Source of the DNA: Mimachlamys varia | Taxonomy: Eukaryota > Mollusca > Bivalvia > Pectinida > Pectinidae | Reading direction: 5' to 3' | Length of the DNA: 64,000 nucleotides | Assembly: GCA_947623455.1 (NCBI GenBank) | Contig: OX392532.1 | Span: 1,178,001-1,242,000, forward strand | The notes under the pieces: generated by a model | Seen by the model: the letters and a program-made list of their open reading frames with translations, nothing else | Told to the model about the DNA's origin: nothing | Databases searched by the model: none | Made by a program: the position numbers and the translations under genes | Shown here: one piece after another, positions 1 to 15,323 of the stretch | Position numbering within the stretch: position 1 is the stretch's first letter | How the letters are laid out: every line of letters begins with the position of its first letter

Positions 1-1149
1 CCGATCCAATTTCTGATATAGTGTATGGAATTGGATATATTTGCACAGATGTATAATAAGTGCCAGGATCTTTATTGTGTTGTGCATTTAAATAAATTAA
101 AATCGAACATTATTGTATGTATATATATATGCTTTATTTACTTCCTGGTGACGTGTTATTTACCTGGTAAAAATCAATGTACGTGTCTTCAGTAGCGTAT
201 ATCACGTAACCAGCCAATGAAATCTGGCGCTGTGCTATAGAGATACGTGTCATTCGCCGTCACGTGACACCCAGCCCGTAGACGTGTACTAGTTGATGCA
301 ATATCCGTATGCTGATGTATGATACAGGTTTACAGTTTTGCACTAGGTATCTATAATACATGTTCGTGTCTGGCCGTTGGGAAAATGTATATCATATTCC
401 TTTTCAACTAGTGTCCACATATGGTAGAAACAGTTTCGGTATCACTTCTGTAGTATTGATTGCATAAATGACAGTAAAATATGTTTTATCACAATTTGTT
501 TCATTGCTTCTGAAATTACACCGAGTTCAAACACACGTTATATATTTTTCATCTCCTTATGAGTGAAAGACTGACAGATTTGGTAGTTATTAACATTTAA
601 AATGTTTGTATAACTAAGGTCACACTGATTAACATATATAACTAGAAACTGTGATAAGGCGTTGCCCTCCAGCTGTTTATCGGTAACCACGAATTCCTGG
701 GTCTCGTCTCATTAAACGACGGTTCTCAGGCAATATGTTACGTAAACAAAATCAGGAGCCTGTGGAAATGTTGAATCGTAAGCTATGTACGTCAATTATG
801 TACTTCATCGTCCTCTTTAAAATGTATCTATTCTTACTATTGACAAGACATTAGTTTCATGTTTCCTAAATGGGACTCTGTTCCGTTTACTTCAATGTGT
901 TTATTAAGCAATGAACACAGTCTGCAAAACATAAAGTAGATTTAAATTATACAATGCTAATATACTAACTACCAACATACAATCCTCTATCTCCCCCCAA
1001 GTCTTTGTTACACACGGATAATAGAGTCAGTTAGTCCTGAAAACAAAGACTGATTTAAAAGATGAAAATCACAAAGAAATGTCCGACTATTTGTCCAACG
1101 ATAAACTAAATAAACACTGAATCACGATTAAACAGTACTGAACAATTTA
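1..1149. other. gene-free AT-rich stretch
   Basis: No reading frame with recognisable protein similarity, no splice-bordered exon series and no tandem repeat was seen on either strand. It is ordinary AT-rich intergenic sequence. Confidence 0.5.
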
Positions 1150-1360
1150 AATTTAGAAATAGATACAGTATGTCGAAACATGAATTAAACTGCATCATAC
1201 AGCTGTTTCGTCCTCCTAGGACCTTCAGTGATGCTAGAGGCCAAAGATTGGAATCCAAAATTCCTACACTAATGTAGAAGCAGAAGGGCCAAGTGCATAA
1301 AACCTCAGGCCTTTAATTTATAAATTTAGAAGTAAAATTAAACTAGCTCTGTATAATTTC
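1150..1360 (-). repeat. dispersed repeat copy A carrying a degraded hammerhead
   Basis: About 210 bp match, in the same orientation and with scattered substitutions, the stretch at about 60057-60265. Shared blocks include the GATACAGTATG start, the hammerhead core, ACTAATGTAGAAGCAGAAGG, and the TTTAGAAGTAAAATT end. Two copies 59 kb apart, both containing a hammerhead fold on the minus strand, indicate a dispersed retroelement family. Penelope-like elements are the best-known animal carriers of such ribozymes, so a Penelope pseudo-LTR fragment is the likely identity, by inference. Confidence 0.7.
1192..1234 (-). ncRNA. degraded type I hammerhead ribozyme, copy A
   Basis: Read on the minus strand. 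Stem I is GCAUCA pairing with UGAUGC (6 of 6). The core begins CUGAAG. Stem II is GUCC/GGAC closed by UAGGA. The GAAA box follows. Stem III is a two-pair AC/GU helix with an AGCU loop, and the expected cleavage site is GUA. The order and spacing are those of a minimal hammerhead of the Penelope type. One core base is missing: the A after CUGAAG (A9 in hammerhead numbering), so this copy is probably inactive. Copy B at 60098-60141 keeps that A. Confidence 0.72.
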
Positions 1361-1764
1361 AAATCGTGTACTACGGAAATGTGTAGATTATGTACCGTGT
1401 AATAAGTAAGTTCTCATCAACTTGCATCTCTCGGATCCTGGTGTAGTAAGTTTGTTTGTCAGTAGTCGACATCTATCACGAATATCACGATATTTAGACC
1501 AAGGAGTTTGGAGTAGCAGATCAAGGAAGGGGAAGTTCACGGTTGAAAAATTGAAATCGTCACGTTTATCTTATATCTTAGCAGCGCCTACTAAAAATGT
1601 TTTTTGCGTTCAAAACATTTTATTTTTCCGCCCTGTACACTACCATACCTAGCTCATACAAAACTGAAAGAACCCCAAGATCTCTCGTTATGACAAAAAC
1701 GGCGGACGGCGATACAAATATATGGTAGTATCTTGGAACATACAATTGTGATACAACAAAAGTT

Positions 1765-2225
1765 AAGATTAAATATACTGAGGAAGCCATATAGAATGAA
1801 TTATTGAATTCCTGGTTGACAATATTTTTGTTTGGGGGAAGGATTTTCCAGCAGATTGATGGCATTCACATGGGAGGAAACTGAGCCCCACACTTAGCCA
1901 AACTGTGCACCACACTTCGAGGACTTGTTTTGGTTTCAATACTAGACAGACATTGTGGAAGAGCTAATCAGGGCAGGTAACAAAAACCTCGCCAGATCTT
2001 TTAATTTCACTTTCAGATATATCGACGATGTACATTGTATTGTCTGTAGAAAACAATAAGTGTGCTGACCACGTCGATAGAGCTGCTTACCTCGATCTCT
2101 ACTTAAACTATGACTCAACATGGACAGCTTACTACTAAGCTATACGATAAACGTCACGACTTCATTTTTTCGATCGTGAACTTTCCATTTCTTGATAGTA
2201 ACATCACTACTACTAGATTGAGAAA
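1765..2225 (+). pseudogene. decayed reverse transcriptase fragment
   Basis: Translated fragments match a reverse transcriptase palm domain common in invertebrate retroelements: FGGRIFQQIDGIHMGG at about 1830-1880, then SFNFTFRYIDDV (the YIDD catalytic box) at about 2000-2035, then KLYDKRHDF and IVNFPFLDSNI at about 2140-2210. The frame is broken by in-frame stops near 1783 and 1882, a stop after the YIDD segment, and a frameshift near 2110. It therefore encodes nothing. The retroelement clade (Penelope-like or LINE) is not settled by this short piece. It lies on the opposite strand from the nearby hammerhead, so the two need not belong to one element. Confidence 0.75.
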
Positions 2226-2789
2226 CCTATTTCCTTTCAATCTGAAAATAAATATAAAAAAGTTTGTCGCCAGAATTGCTTTTATAATGCATTAACTCTG
2301 CAAAATATGTTGAAAAATGGAGTATTTTGTCATTGGAAAATAAGGGGTAGGGTTAGCAAAATTTACTTTTTGAGAAAAAAACAGAAGAAGAATTCTAATA
2401 AGAAAACACTATTTTGGTCAGTTCTGACAGAACATAGCACAAACACGAGTTCACTACCATATATTTCTTTTTGCATTTTCAGCTATGCATTAAATTTCGT
2501 TTTAAAAAAAGTACACCAGAAAAAAGTAAGTCGTCAGAAAATTTCGACTTTTAACAAGAGAAGATCCTTAACAGAGTTGGCAAGGTTTTTGTTACCTGTT
2601 CTGATTACCTCTTACACAAACTCAAGCCTCGTATGAAAACAAAAACACGTCAGCTAAGTGTACATAGGGGAAAGTTCCCATAGGAATGCCAAAAATCTGC
2701 TAGGAAACCTTTCCTCAAAACTCAACAAAAGTATTGTCAATTAGGAATTCCATATCCAACAAACAAGTCGTGTGATATATCCCTACCTC
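2226..2789. other. unassigned sequence between repeats
   Basis: A 109-codon open frame at 2307-2636 is lysine- and phenylalanine-rich with no recognisable domain. The motif GAAAATAAGGGGTAGG near 2336 recurs near 10806, so part of this stretch is probably another dispersed repeat. No gene is supported. Confidence 0.4.
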
Positions 2790-3530
2790 AAACAAGAAAT
2801 CCTATGGGGCCCACCATTGATGATGTTTCATTCATTCTTAGTAAGATTGATCTTTTCCCTTCTTATGTTAACTTTCATTTATGTATTTATAATCTTAGTT
2901 CTATGAATTTGTTTTGAAAATTAATAATAGTTGAAAGAATCTTTTGTCAGGAGTTTTGTTTTTCTTATCAATTCCAAATTCATCTTGTACTTATCAAAAG
3001 TAGCGATCACAAACTATTCATGCAAAATCAGGGATAGCCGCCTGGCGGGCATATTGTGTTTCGGATCAGCTTAAAAAGTTTGCAATGTACAACTAGGGAC
3101 GAAGGGGAACCTGCATATGAAATTTGAGAAGGATCTAGCCAGCACTTTCCAAGAAATAGCGATCACAAACTTTGAATGCAAAATCAAGGATAGCCGCCTG
3201 TCGGCCATATTGTTTTTCGGATCGGCTTAAAAATTTACAATACACAACTAGGGACGAAGGGGAACCTGCATATGAAACTGAAAAAGTTCCATCAAGCACT
3301 TTCCAAGAAATAGCGATCACAAACTATTAATGCAAAATCAAAGATGGCCACCTGTCGGCCATATTGTTTTTCGGATCGGCTTAAGAAGTTGACAATGCAC
3401 AACTAGGGACTTAAGGACCTGTATATGAATTTTGAGAAGGATCCATACAGTACATTCCAAAAAATAGCGGCCCCAAGAATTGTTCAAGGACGGGTGATTT
3501 GAATAGCCCACCATCTGATGATGGTTGGCT
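2790..3530 (+). mobile_element. pearl-like non-autonomous Helentron (HINE), element 1
   Basis: The left end carries GGGCCCACCATTGATG (about 2807). The right end is a hairpin, AGCCCACCATCTGATGATGG..., at 3505-3530; the two ends are subterminal inverted repeats of each other. Between them lie about three tandem core units of 154-156 bp, starting at AGCGATCACAAACT near 3002, 3158 and 3312. Known pearl/CvA elements of bivalves, classed as Helentron-associated elements, have this plan: a short 5' part, tandem cores, then a 3' stem-loop. There is no open frame. The family assignment rests on architecture. Confidence 0.68.
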
Positions 3531-3610
3531 AAAAACTGGAGTGTGAGCTACTTTGTACAAGCAAACCTGCGACAGCTGGCGAAGTGACATCACCCATATA
3601 TATATATATG

Positions 3611-4232
3611 TAAACAAGAGATCCCAGAGGGATCTTGGCGCCCACCATCGATGATTTTTCATTTGTTCTTAGAAATTTTGATCTTTTCCCTTCTTTTTTT
3701 CTTTCAGTTATGCATTTAATCTTAGATCTATGAACTTTGAAAAATGAACAACTATATGTAGTGACTATGTGAAAGTTTAGACTGATGCATCCAGCATTTC
3801 TCAAGAAATAATGATTACAAACTAAAAATACAAAGTCCAAGATGGCTGCCTGTTAGCCATATTATTTTTCAAATCAGCCCAAAAACTGGACAATGCACAA
3901 TTTTGGACCATGGGGAACAGAGCTTGCATACAAAATTTGAGTAGGATCCATCAAGTACTTCTCAAAAAGAAACGATCACAAATTATAAATTTGATATCCA
4001 AGATGGCTGCCTGTCGGCGATTATGTTTATCAGAATAGCTTAAAAACAGGCCAATGCAAAACAAAGGACTGAAGGAATCCTGCAGAAGAAAGGAGTGTGC
4101 CAATTCGGGCCTTTCAGTGATAAGGCCAATACCGAGAAATAGCGATCACAAGAATTTGTTAAGGACGCACACTACTGACGACGGAAGCAGGATGATTTGA
4201 ATATGTAGCCCACCATCTGATGATGGTGGGCT
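3611..4232 (+). mobile_element. pearl-like non-autonomous Helentron (HINE), element 2
   Basis: Same family and orientation as the element ending at 3530, only 80 bp away. The left end has GCGCCCACCATCGATGA (about 3638). The right end is a near-perfect hairpin, AGCCCACCATCTG with ATGATGGTGGGCT, at 4207-4232. The two core units are more diverged and longer (about 165-170 bp; near 3806 and 3971). Both elements share AACAAGA(A/G)AT at the left border and TTGATCTTTTCCCTTC inside. Confidence 0.68.
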
Positions 4233-6083
4233 AAAAAAGCCACTCATCGATATTCACAAATGACTTTGCTATTTTTAGGGTTATTCTTTCGGCAACAACT
4301 TCAGTGCAAAATGAAAGGAAATGAAAACACTGAATAATTGAACTTAACATTATTCCATTAATCTAAATATTAATTAACCATTGAGAAAATATATCGTAAC
4401 GTTTATCCCGCCAAATGATGACGTCGTAAACAATCACCACATGCCTGATTAAAACGTAGTTCTGCCCAAAGTTAAATGTGCTAACCAATAAAAACGTGTC
4501 TAGAGTTTTATTCATGTGAGGTTAATTTGTTTTGTTTATAAAATAGTTGTAATAATTAATTGATGGGAGTTTAGAACACCCACCAATTATGGTAGAAAAA
4601 TATTTACACAACTCTTTGGATTATGAGAAGGGTTTTATTTGTATGGTAAACAAGAGAGTGATAATGTTGAGTAGAAAGTATACATTATGGCAGGATAAAA
4701 ATGAAAATCTCATTCCAGCTAGTTAGGTACTGCACACATACATACTCTTGTTTGTTTACACTGAAGCCATGACAGCTCTGTTATTATATAATATATATAC
4801 CCTCGGCACAAGGTCCGTTATGAAATCACAGCTGAACAAATCTTCAACTGTGTTTAAGATCCATGTGACTTGTTGATAACACAGAAACCCTAACAATTTG
4901 TTTTGCCATTTCTACCGGGTCTTTATAAATAGATAAATCGTTTGTGTTCTGTTTTAAGCAATTTGTCTAGGAGAACGTTTTTTTTCTGGAGTAAGTTGCT
5001 TTAAACTTCAGTCTTAACATGTCAGTAGAAAGACATTCTTCATTGACAAACACAATAGTTACATTTACACTCAACTAATTTAATTACTGGCATTCTATCA
5101 TTATTGCACTCTACAATATATGTCCTACAACCAATATAAATGTACTTTTTGTATACACATGTATACATATATTCTGAGGATTATAGGGATATGCTTTTAA
5201 CATACATTTTTTAACAGCAATTAAAGATAAACATATCAAATCGATATAATTATTCAGATTATCAATATAGAAAAGTTCCTTTTCCATAGTTTCATTCTTT
5301 TTGATAGCATGCCTGGAAAAAATGCTAAATTTATATCAGTATCTCTCAGAATTAAAAAAAAAAATCTCGACAATTAGCACGGGCTTTATCAAAGCACACT
5401 TTTAAACACATTTGTTTACAATGTTTTATCATGTACCATAACCCACAGACCAATCAAACATCAAAGAATTACGATAATAGAAAAAATTACAGAAATATAT
5501 AAAAATGCAAATATTTTGAAATTAGAATTCAAATTACAAATAGTAATTCTGCAGAATGCAAAAAATAATAGAAAAGCAAAGGTATAAACCTTTTTTTTAC
5601 TAATTTTGTTTTAAAAGATTTTACCCCTTGAATATTATGAAAATCAAATACATGTAAATTATACTTAGTTTTTTTATACAAAATATAATTTAACTATTAA
5701 ATGTCAATTAATTTACATTATGTTAATATTTTACACTTTAATTAATCACTTTATCTTTCACAAACATAAAATGTTTTGTTTTTTTCTCTCATCTTTTTCT
5801 CCCTTTCATATACCTCACACCAAGCTCACTGACTTTTTTGAATGCCCTCATAAAGATTAATATCACAAAAAAATCTTAGCCATAAAACATCTTATATCAC
5901 TGCATTACTACCTACTAACAATCATTCATCTCAGTCAAACTTCAATGTTGATCCACACCTTTAAACTGTATGTAATTGCTAAATAGTGACTTTGAGGGAA
6001 CAAAATACACACAATTTGTAGCACTTTCAATCAGTACCTAAACCACAATCATCACTGGGTTACACTGTTCTATAGATTATAAG
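4233..6083. other. AT-rich stretch without genes
   Basis: Nothing gene-like is visible on either strand. It holds homopolymer runs and simple AT-rich sequence. A partial unit of the 56 bp repeat seen at 6601-6790 (ATCATCACTGGGTTACACTG) sits at about 6048-6075. Confidence 0.45.
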
Positions 6084-6234
6084 ACTCTTTCATGCCCAGG
6101 GGTGTAAGATAAGGAAATTCAACCTGAGGGGTTTTCAAATTTGGTAAAACCTGAGGCTTTGCCGAGGGTTTTGCCAAATTTGAAAATCCCAAGGGTGGAA
6201 TTTCCCTATCTTACATCTTTGGTCATGAAAGAGT
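6084..6234. repeat. foldback (MITE-like) element
   Basis: Long inverted arms. The left arm runs ACTCTTTCATG...GTGTAAGATAAGG and the right arm CC(C)TATCTTACA...TCATGAAAGAGT; inner arms AAATTTGG and CCAAATTT pair too. It and its right flank lie between a partial 56 bp repeat unit (6048) and the main array (6601), which suggests it inserted into that array. A partial relative, TTTCCCAATCTTACATC with TCATGTAAGAG, lies near 38688-38723. Confidence 0.65.
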
Positions 6235-6600
6235 ATTTTCTCTCATTTCAACTACCTGAATAAGCTCAAATATCATGCAAATACTTTTGATTGGCCACCA
6301 TTTTGAAAATATTAACTTTTCCCTCGAGCATTTTTGACGAAAACAAATGATACAGCAAGATTAAGCATACCCCATATTTGCAAACATAGTTCGCACAGAA
6401 AAAATTATCTCAGCTTTCTAATGTACACAGTTAAAAAATATGGTGGAAGGTTTTAATTTCATCACGTCGCCATTTCCCTCTTTTTAGCTTCAGATTTTAC
6501 CGAACTTGTGACGTCATGTCCTTGTTGCGCCATTGTGACGTCACGATCATAGGTGTATTGCCCTAGACAGGCCAGTATTACACACTTAGAAATGAGAGAA

Positions 6601-6790
6601 AACAGTCAGACTTAACACGTAACGTGATCATCTCTTGGTTACACTGTTCTATAGGTAACAGTCAGACTTAACACGTAACGTGATCATCACTGGGTTACAC
6701 TGTTCTATAGTTAACAGTCAGACTTAACACGTAATGTGATCATCACTGGGTTACACTGTTCTATAGATACCAGTCAGACTTAACATGAAC
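6601..6790. repeat. 56 bp tandem repeat, about 3.3 copies
   Basis: Units begin AACAGTCAGACTTAACACGT at 6601, 6657 and 6713, with a partial unit near 6769. Each contains CACTGGGTTACACTGTTCTAT or a close variant. Confidence 0.8.
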
Positions 6791-7092
6791 TCAGGACATA
6801 TCTTGCTTGACATGAAAATGTAGGATCATAATTATTAATTAAACATGGATACTCGAAGCAGCCAACTTCAAGAAAGTAAAACAACGATGAAATTCTATGC
6901 TACATTATAATAACGGTGAAACACATGCTACTCATGTAAACAACAAACAATTACTGAACTTGGTTCAATAGCACTTAACAATGAAAACGAAAGCAAAAAG
7001 AAGAAAATTTACAAAATTTGAAAGCAAAATAATTATTAAAGTGAAATCTGTAAGTACCTTAAGTTAGAAAAAAAATCCAACAGTCCACTCAT

Positions 7093-7190
7093 TTTGACTT
7101 TTCTGTATTATTGTACTTTTCTGTATTATTGTACTTTTCTGTATTAATGTACTTTTCTGTATTATTGTACTTTTCTGTATTATTGTAATT
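7093..7190. repeat. 18 bp minisatellite
   Basis: About five head-to-tail copies of an 18-19 bp unit, TTTTCTGTATTATTGTAC, with single-base variants. Confidence 0.85.
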
Positions 7191-7653
7191 ACTTGTAACA
7201 GGAAATTATCAGAGCTAGAAATACCATCAGGCTTCTATGTTAAAGTTCCTAGAAAAGGCACTTTGCTAACTTTAAAGTTTAAGATTATTTTCTAGACTTT
7301 TTCATGAATAAACCATAGTTAATGACTAGAAAATATAAAGTACATTTAAAATTCACATGCAAGAGAAATAGGCTATCACAGGCTAATGAATATTATTATC
7401 ACTCTAGATCAGGTAAAAAGTTCACTGTTGGAATTAAACCATCTGACTGAGGTCATTTTTGAAGTTCAAAATCAATAACACAAGAAAATACCAACGTGAA
7501 AAAGCAAAACTGCTTTTAAGTCAAAAGTACTACAATATGACTGCATGCTGTAACCAAGATACCCCCAAGTCTGGTTATCAATCTTATACAAAATGAAAAC
7601 CAGTACAATACATTCAGATCATTCCAGTTAGTTCAACCCATTCTTAATCTAGT

Positions 7654-7832
7654 GGCTGTTCCAGAAATAACCATATGGGAGGGTCGGGAGGCACTTTTTC
7701 AGAGATACCATCAAATATCAAAAGTGATTTAATATAAGGAATAGTAGGCAGATCAGGATTTAACCCCACCACCCATCGTGTTATAAGTCTGGTGCCTCCC
7801 ATGTCCCTCACATAATAAATCATGGAATAGTC
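7654..7832. mobile_element. MITE-like repeat with imperfect terminal inverted repeats
   Basis: Its left end is GGCTGTTCCAGAAATAA and its right end ATCATGGAATAGTC. Most of it (TTAATATAAGGAATAGTAGGCAG, CCCCACCACCCAT, read in reverse) recurs at 32183-32360 inside an FKBP6 intron, in the opposite orientation. Two diverged copies with inverted ends fit a miniature transposon; no transposase frame is present. Confidence 0.6.
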
Positions 7833-8065
7833 ATAATAAGAAAATTAAATAAGTCACTAATACACAAAACAAAATAAATCCTCAACATCTCGCTATGTTA
7901 TGAATGGATTTACATTTTTCAAGCCTAAACCAAACATGTTCCTAAAACAGTGTAAAACAGATGTTAATTTTCTTGATGAAATCAAATATTTTCTAATAAT
8001 TTAAATGTAGTAATTATCACTGATCATGAGTCTTTCATTTTCTTTCAATCAGGATATAATGATCT

Positions 8066-8134
8066 TTTACCAAAATGTTTACTCAGCAGTGAAAGCAGAT
8101 GCCTATGTTTACATAGTTCCCTTAAAAAAATATG
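8066..8134. repeat. 67-69 bp duplicated segment, copy 1 (SMIM14 3' flank)
   Basis: It runs from TTTACCAAAATGTTTACTCAGC to CCCTTAAAAAAATATG and reappears almost unchanged at 8496-8562. Copy 1 lies just beyond the SMIM14 stop, probably in the 3' UTR. Copy 2 is inside the last SMIM14 intron and interrupts the AT minisatellite. Confidence 0.85.
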
Positions 8135-8245
8135 GCACCCTCTTGAGACAAAGAAGTTGTAGAAATAAAAAATGTTAGTTCCTCCACCAGATGATGACAC
8201 AGCATGTTGTACAGCCACAGTGAGATTACAGCTCCACATGTCTGA

Positions 8246-13147
<4,902 letters not shown>

Positions 13148-13501
13148 TTATACAAGTTTTCATCGATCTGTCAAAGCTGGTGTTTGGGCGCGGCGAGACT
13201 AGGACCGGGATTTAATCGTGATTACTGCACACATAGGTCTATCTAGAACTACCAGCCACTTTCTTTTTGTGTGGAATGTCAAAAGTGACCGGGACTTTCT
13301 TATCAAAAGTTATTCGCGAAACTGAAGTTCACATTTTGGGAAATTGATCTAAGTAAACCTTGTAGACAACGTTTCGGATTGATACCCTTGAACGTGCACC
13401 TCCTAATTTAAATTGTTAAGTTTTCATCGAAACGACCAGATAACTCGGAAGAAAGACATTTTACAACATTCAGTTAACAAATCTCTGAGCATATGGCCTA
13501 C

Positions 13502-13600
13502 CTGCGATGTTTTCGTCCTTCCACTTCAAGCACTTCCGCCTGTACTCGGATATCAACAAAGACACGTCAGAGTTTAGCGAGGTCCCCGGATGGACGTAAA
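13502..13600 (-). other. SMIM14: probable 5' untranslated exon of SMIM14
   Basis: On the minus strand a GC-richer stretch ends with ACATCGCAG followed by GTAGGC, a good donor, at 13502. The next acceptor downstream is the one at 13126 that precedes the SMIM14 start codon. The outer limit near 13600 is a guess; no TATA box was recognised. Confidence 0.5.
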
Positions 13601-13819
13601 AGAATTTTGCCCGGGAAATTCAAATTTGACACATGAAGTCCGACTGGTGATCAATCTGATTAAAATCATATTTTTATATCCGCGCCGTTCAATAAACTTC
13701 TCTCTGCTGCGACAATATATGAGACATCCCATAGGGGTTCACGTTCAGATGGCCTTTGTCGCCTCCACTCTACTGTAAGCTTAGTAGAATTTCTAATGAC
13801 GCTGTCAGCTGCAGCAAGT

Positions 13820-13880
13820 CATTTCGCCACAACAAGTAATTATAAATTAACGTCAGCTTGTTGTGACGAAATGACTTAAC
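13820..13880. repeat. short near-perfect hairpin
   Basis: Arms AAGTCATTTCGCCACAACAAG and CTTGTTGTGACGAAATGACTT, about 20 of 21 matching, are separated by about 17 bp. Probably a foldback element or its end; it lies just upstream of SMIM14. Confidence 0.75.
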
Positions 13881-14472
13881 GTACAACAATACATTATGAA
13901 AGCTTTGTCGCCTCAAAAATTCAGATTATAAAAGTAGTAATTTGATTGGCTAATTAATGCAAAAGGTCATCTGAAAGTGACCACCGATGATCTTGACCAG
14001 GGACACATTAGCTTACGTCCCTGTCGTGACCACGGACTTAGATTAGATTTTGCCCTTTTATTTGGATAAATTGTAGACACAGGCTGGTAGACTCTATGGA
14101 TTAAAGTCTTCATATGAAAATTGAGTGTTTTTCCAATATTTTTCTAACAGGATTTCAAAATAAAAACAGTTTCTGCTTTGATGACATATCTTGTGCCACA
14201 GTGAAAGACTGTTCCAGAGATCAACAATTTCATAACTGAAGGAAGTGTTTCCTTCCATCAAGTCGACATCGCTTTTTAAAAATATTCTGACTGAATAATA
14301 AAATCTTTCATTTATACCTGTTCACATATTTAGACTGACATCTAATTTACAATATGGCCCTGGCCCAATATAACAATTAATGAATAAATAGAAAAGGTTT
14401 TTGGTAACTCTACTATCATATATAGTGATCATTATTTTAAAAACATTTATAACATCAGCCCTGGTCCCCAGA
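13881..14472. other. gene-free stretch with a dispersed repeat fragment
   Basis: GTCGTGACCACGGACTTAGATTAGA near 14022-14046 recurs in reverse near 17662-17685 (TCTAATCTAAGTCCGTGG). No exon or open frame was supported. Confidence 0.4.
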
Positions 14473-14595
14473 TGTAAAAGTGTTGGGAAGATTTAGTCTT
14501 TCCATGCGTTATGGATACGATAGGGATTAGTTTATTTGTCGTCCTCACTCTGCACATTTTCAATTAGATCAATATCTTTAACTTTTCTAAAGCCT
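14473..14595. repeat. 123 bp direct repeat, left copy (long target-site duplication)
   Basis: TGTAAAAGTGTTGGGAAG through TTTTCTAAAGCCT is identical, base for base as read, to 15201-15323, and the pair exactly brackets the LINE fragment. Confidence 0.92.
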
Positions 14596-15200
14596 GAATA
14601 TGTGAAACATGTAAAATATAAAGAAAAGAGAGGTTTATTATGTAACTTCAGATGTGGGTCACTTCCATTGGAAATCGAAAAGGGGCGGCATGCCAGGCCG
14701 ATTATACCTATTGGTGAAAGAACTTGTAAACTTTGTGCATCAAATGAAATTGAGAACGAGGTTCATTTTTTATTGAAATGTGTTTTTTATGATGATTTAC
14801 GCTCACCTCTTATAGACGATGCAAACAAGTATATTGATTTTAATAGCATGGATAGCTTAAATCAGTTCAAATATATTTTAGATAAATCTCCACCAAACCT
14901 TTTAGCTAACCAGCTTAATGCAATGTGGAGGAGGAGAAGTAATTTTTCTTAGTATTTTTAAGTATGTAACATAACGTGGCTACTTACCATTTTTAATAGC
15001 ATGGGATAGCCTTACCTTATTATCTTTTAATGTACAGTGTTTTAGAATACGTTTTACTTTTACTTAGAATAATACAGTGTCTAAATAAGCCATAAATGGC
15101 TGGACTATCTTACTTTTATAAGAAATTGTATTGTATATTTTATATGAATGTGTTGTAAGATGTTTGACACTTTAATAAATAAATTGATTAGATTAGATTT
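14596..15200 (+). mobile_element. 5'-truncated non-LTR retrotransposon (LINE) 3' end
   Basis: This 605 bp insert holds the last part of a LINE ORF, in frame to a stop at 14950-14952, then a 3' UTR ending in ATTGATTAGATTAGATT, a short tail repeat. The translated piece contains CKLCASNEIENEVHFLLKC, a Cys-x2-Cys-x9-His-x4-Cys zinc knuckle of the type found after reverse transcriptase in many animal LINEs, followed by YDDLR. The apparent open frame from 14536 starts inside the flanking duplication and is not the true protein start. Perfect flanking repeats imply a recent insertion. Clade not assigned. Confidence 0.85.
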
Positions 15201-15323
15201 TGTAAAAGTGTTGGGAAGATTTAGTCTTTCCATGCGTTATGGATACGATAGGGATTAGTTTATTTGTCGTCCTCACTCTGCACATTTTCAATTAGATCAA
15301 TATCTTTAACTTTTCTAAAGCCT
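15201..15323. repeat. 123 bp direct repeat, right copy
   Basis: Identical to 14473-14595. The sequence on the far side (CGAAAACTG) differs from the LINE sequence that follows the left copy, which fixes the boundary. Confidence 0.92.

Noticed and set aside
14536..14595. Start methionine of the 138-codon frame
   Set aside because: It lies in the 123 bp target duplication. The real LINE sequence starts at 14596, so the N-terminal residues are not LINE protein.
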